This document shows, in pieces, positions 5,251 through 6,663 of a DNA stretch of 6,663 nt. A program made the position numbers and the translations under genes. The DNA lies in contig PCWC01000053.1 of assembly GCA_002787175.1 (NCBI GenBank), forward strand, positions 1 through 6,663, read 5' to 3'. The notes below the pieces were generated by a model. The model saw only the letters and a program-made list of their open reading frames with translations. It was not told where the DNA came from and ran no database searches. The first letter of the stretch is position 1, and each line of letters begins with the position of its first letter. This DNA is from Parcubacteria group bacterium CG11_big_fil_rev_8_21_14_0_20_39_22 (GTDB taxonomy: Bacteria > Patescibacteriota > Minisyncoccia > Phycocordibacterales > GCA-002787175).

Positions 5251-6597
5251 ATGAGTCCACTGGAGAACATAAATGCTACACAAATTTCTTCGTGGGTAGG
5301 ACCTTCTGCAAACATTGTCCAAAATAATTCTCTTGATCAGGGGCATTGTTTATTTCGTTTTTTGAATGAAGGATATTGCAATAGTAACCTCTTTAACTCT
5401 ACGAGCTATCTTGACTTAGGCGGAGCGCTCGCCGCTTTCGGCCTAATCTTTACTGTTTACCAACTTCGTAATCCTATATGGGATACGGTTTTAAGTATTC
5501 GTCCTACTTGGCAACGATATTCTTTTTGGGCATTTGGGATTATAGGCTTACTTCTAGTTTTGGCTCGTGTGTTAATGACTCAAATACCTATAAATTATTT
5601 AGGTTATCCGTTTGATGTTCCTCTTGCGTATGAAATTCTTGCTTATATCTTTTTTGCATTGTCACCCCTTTCTTTATGGTTTTTTGCCAAAAGGCAAAGA
5701 GGGCTTTTTACTGAAAAAACATCCAGAAGATTTTATGAGGTGCTCGTTTCCGAAGTATCTCGATCCGATGAGAAGTGGACGGACGCCGCCCTCGAAGTAC
5801 TTTTGCATAACTTTAAAGACATCTGTAAGTCTATAAAAGAAGACAAGGCTGACAGTGATATAAGTCAGAATGCCAGAGCAATAGTAGATGTAGTTTTAAG
5901 TGAAGAATCCGTTGTTAAAGTCCTCACGACCAAAAGACTGGACGCTCTCCAGCATATACTTTTTACGATTGAAAAATATGATATCAACCAGATACAATGT
6001 AATGTGGGAATTCCAGCTATAGTAAGAAATCTATTTCTTGATGAGGGATCATTTTTCTACAAACATCTTAATCGCGATGGCTTAGCACTTTCCTCTAATA
6101 TTTATCGTACTATTTTTGAGTCGCCTAAGTTATTGATTAACTTTAGTCTATTTGGGTATCCTACTCTTGGTTACTCAGCAAGAAAAAATAGCCGTATTAG
6201 TACAAGTGTCCTCATACAAGCTCTATCAAAAGCAATATCGACCTACATCAAAACAGGACAAGGTTCTGTAAGACATATAAACGAGGGCTTTGAATATCTA
6301 AGTAATACTTTTGAGGATGTGTGCAGAAAGATTGCGATCGAAGAAGGTAGGGGTGTAGACATAAAATATGCCATGGAAGAAGAGTGGTGGACGCTCCATG
6401 ATATCGCTCAATTTTTAGGACACACGTATCCTTTTCTTGATTACCAAGAGCCACTTAATGCAGATATTATTGAAAGAGAGAAGACTGCGTCTGAAGCAAG
6501 TTTCCATTCTGGCTCTACTATTAATGCAGGTGTCGCGGCTCTCCTCTACAAAGCTTTTGAAGGTCTGTCCCATCTAAAGAAGAAGGCTCTAGACTAG
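5251..6597 (+). CDS. unrecognised membrane protein, three predicted TM segments and a large soluble domain
   Basis: A 448-residue protein that I do not recognise. Residues 1-52 are polar, with Cys33 and Cys43. Hydrophobic segments lie at about 53-72, 91-110 and 125-145. Basic residues Arg73, Arg84 and Arg89 in the first loop and Lys147, Arg148 and Arg150 after the third segment predict N-terminus outside and the 300-residue C-terminal domain in the cytoplasm. That domain looks mainly helical and has a conspicuous acidic-aromatic patch EEEWW (376-380). I see no nucleotide-binding loop, nuclease, protease or methyltransferase motif in it. There is no cleavable signal peptide. The ATG follows the res stop by 4 bases, with no SD at useful distance (a GAGGAGG at 5214-5220 is about 30 bases away), so translation is probably coupled to res. 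Position suggests it works with the restriction system, for example as a membrane effector or anchor, but this is inference; it could be an unrelated passenger. Confidence 0.85.
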   Translation: MSPLENINATQISSWVGPSANIVQNNSLDQGHCLFRFLNEGYCNSNLFNSTSYLDLGGALAAFGLIFTVYQLRNPIWDTVLSIRPTWQRYSFWAFGIIGLLLVLARVLMTQIPINYLGYPFDVPLAYEILAYIFFALSPLSLWFFAKRQRGLFTEKTSRRFYEVLVSEVSRSDEKWTDAALEVLLHNFKDICKSIKEDKADSDISQNARAIVDVVLSEESVVKVLTTKRLDALQHILFTIEKYDINQIQCNVGIPAIVRNLFLDEGSFFYKHLNRDGLALSSNIYRTIFESPKLLINFSLFGYPTLGYSARKNSRISTSVLIQALSKAISTYIKTGQGSVRHINEGFEYLSNTFEDVCRKIAIEEGRGVDIKYAMEEEWWTLHDIAQFLGHTYPFLDYQEPLNADIIEREKTASEASFHSGSTINAGVAALLYKAFEGLSHLKKKALD

Positions 6598-6618
6598 CTA
6601 ACACATGCTAAACTAGAG
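6587..6618. repeat. imperfect hairpin over the last stop codon
   Basis: CTCTAG (6587-6592) pairs with CTAGAG (6613-6618), and TAGC (6595-6598) pairs with GCTA (6607-6610), separated by a two-by-two mismatch and an 8-base loop. It spans the stop of the membrane-protein gene and the gap to the next possible start. No T tract follows, so it is not a convincing terminator. Confidence 0.3.
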
Positions 6619-6621
6619 AAT

Positions 6622-6663
6622 ATGTTGAAAAGAAAAGCTCGATTAGGAAAAAGTAAAATCAAG
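6622..6663 (+). CDS. possible start of a further gene (cut by window end)
   Basis: An ATG at 6622 opens a frame of 14 codons that is still open at the window edge. It encodes a very basic N-terminus (MLKRKARLGKSKIK). It lies 24 bases after the previous stop on the same strand, so it could be a fifth operon gene. There is no clear SD, only AGAGAA just upstream. The fragment is too short to identify or to exclude a chance frame. Confidence 0.3.
   Translation, partial: MLKRKARLGKSKIK

Noticed and set aside
5683..5698. TTTGCC-AAAA-GGCAAA hairpin inside the membrane-protein gene, followed by GAGGGCTTTTT
   Set aside because: It has a terminator-like look, but it is short, lies within coding sequence just after the third TM segment, and the T run is not directly after the stem.
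6625..6659. TTGAAA and TAAAAT as a promoter at the right edge
   Set aside because: The spacing is 23 bases, too long for a sigma-70-type promoter.

Overview
The window holds one compact four-gene operon on the + strand, preceded by about 450 bases without a convincing gene. The genes are a Fic-family AMP-transferase (521-1423), a beta-class N6-adenine methyltransferase of type III Mod type (1427-2974), its Res partner with a superfamily 2 helicase and a PD-(D/E)XK nuclease (2979-5246), and an unrecognised protein with three predicted membrane segments and a large soluble C-terminal domain (5251-6597). Gaps between them are 3, 4 and 4 bases, so they are almost certainly co-transcribed. A possible fifth gene starts at 6622 and runs off the window.

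The left flank (1-520) is unusually rich in inverted repeats. It holds a 13-bp perfect hairpin followed by a pyrimidine/T tract at 143-188, which may be the terminator of whatever lies upstream. That hairpin is also the first of two 25-bp dyads of form GCATAGT-N11-ACTATGC set exactly 41 bp apart. A second, unrelated 13-bp perfect inverted repeat lies at 273-314 and an 8-bp one at 392-413. Three copies of CGTGAAAA occur at about 25-bp pitch, the last inside a near-consensus sigma-70-type promoter (TTGACA, 16 bp, TATACT). That promoter sits so close to the fic ATG that the operon message is probably leaderless.

Organism: a bacterium using the standard code. The four stop codons are TAA, TAA, TAA and TAG, with no in-frame TGA. 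Base composition looks moderately AT-rich. Shine-Dalgarno-like sequences are weak or absent before all four starts, and the first start looks leaderless. These traits would fit a lineage that often lacks SD signals, such as Patescibacteria/CPR, but nothing here is diagnostic of a taxon. Restriction-modification systems move readily between lineages.

Working together (inference): Mod and Res would form a compact type III-like restriction-modification system. Mod methylates adenine in its recognition site, and Res translocates or switches on DNA and cleaves unmethylated targets. Fic carries an N-terminal self-inhibitory motif and a C-terminal helix-turn-helix-like tail, so it could modify a host protein as a toxin-like backup, regulate the operon, or both. 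The membrane protein is unexplained. As the last gene of a defence operon it is a candidate effector or sensor. The most original points are the Fic-Mod-Res-membrane combination, the unknown membrane protein, and the two ordered repeat arrays upstream.
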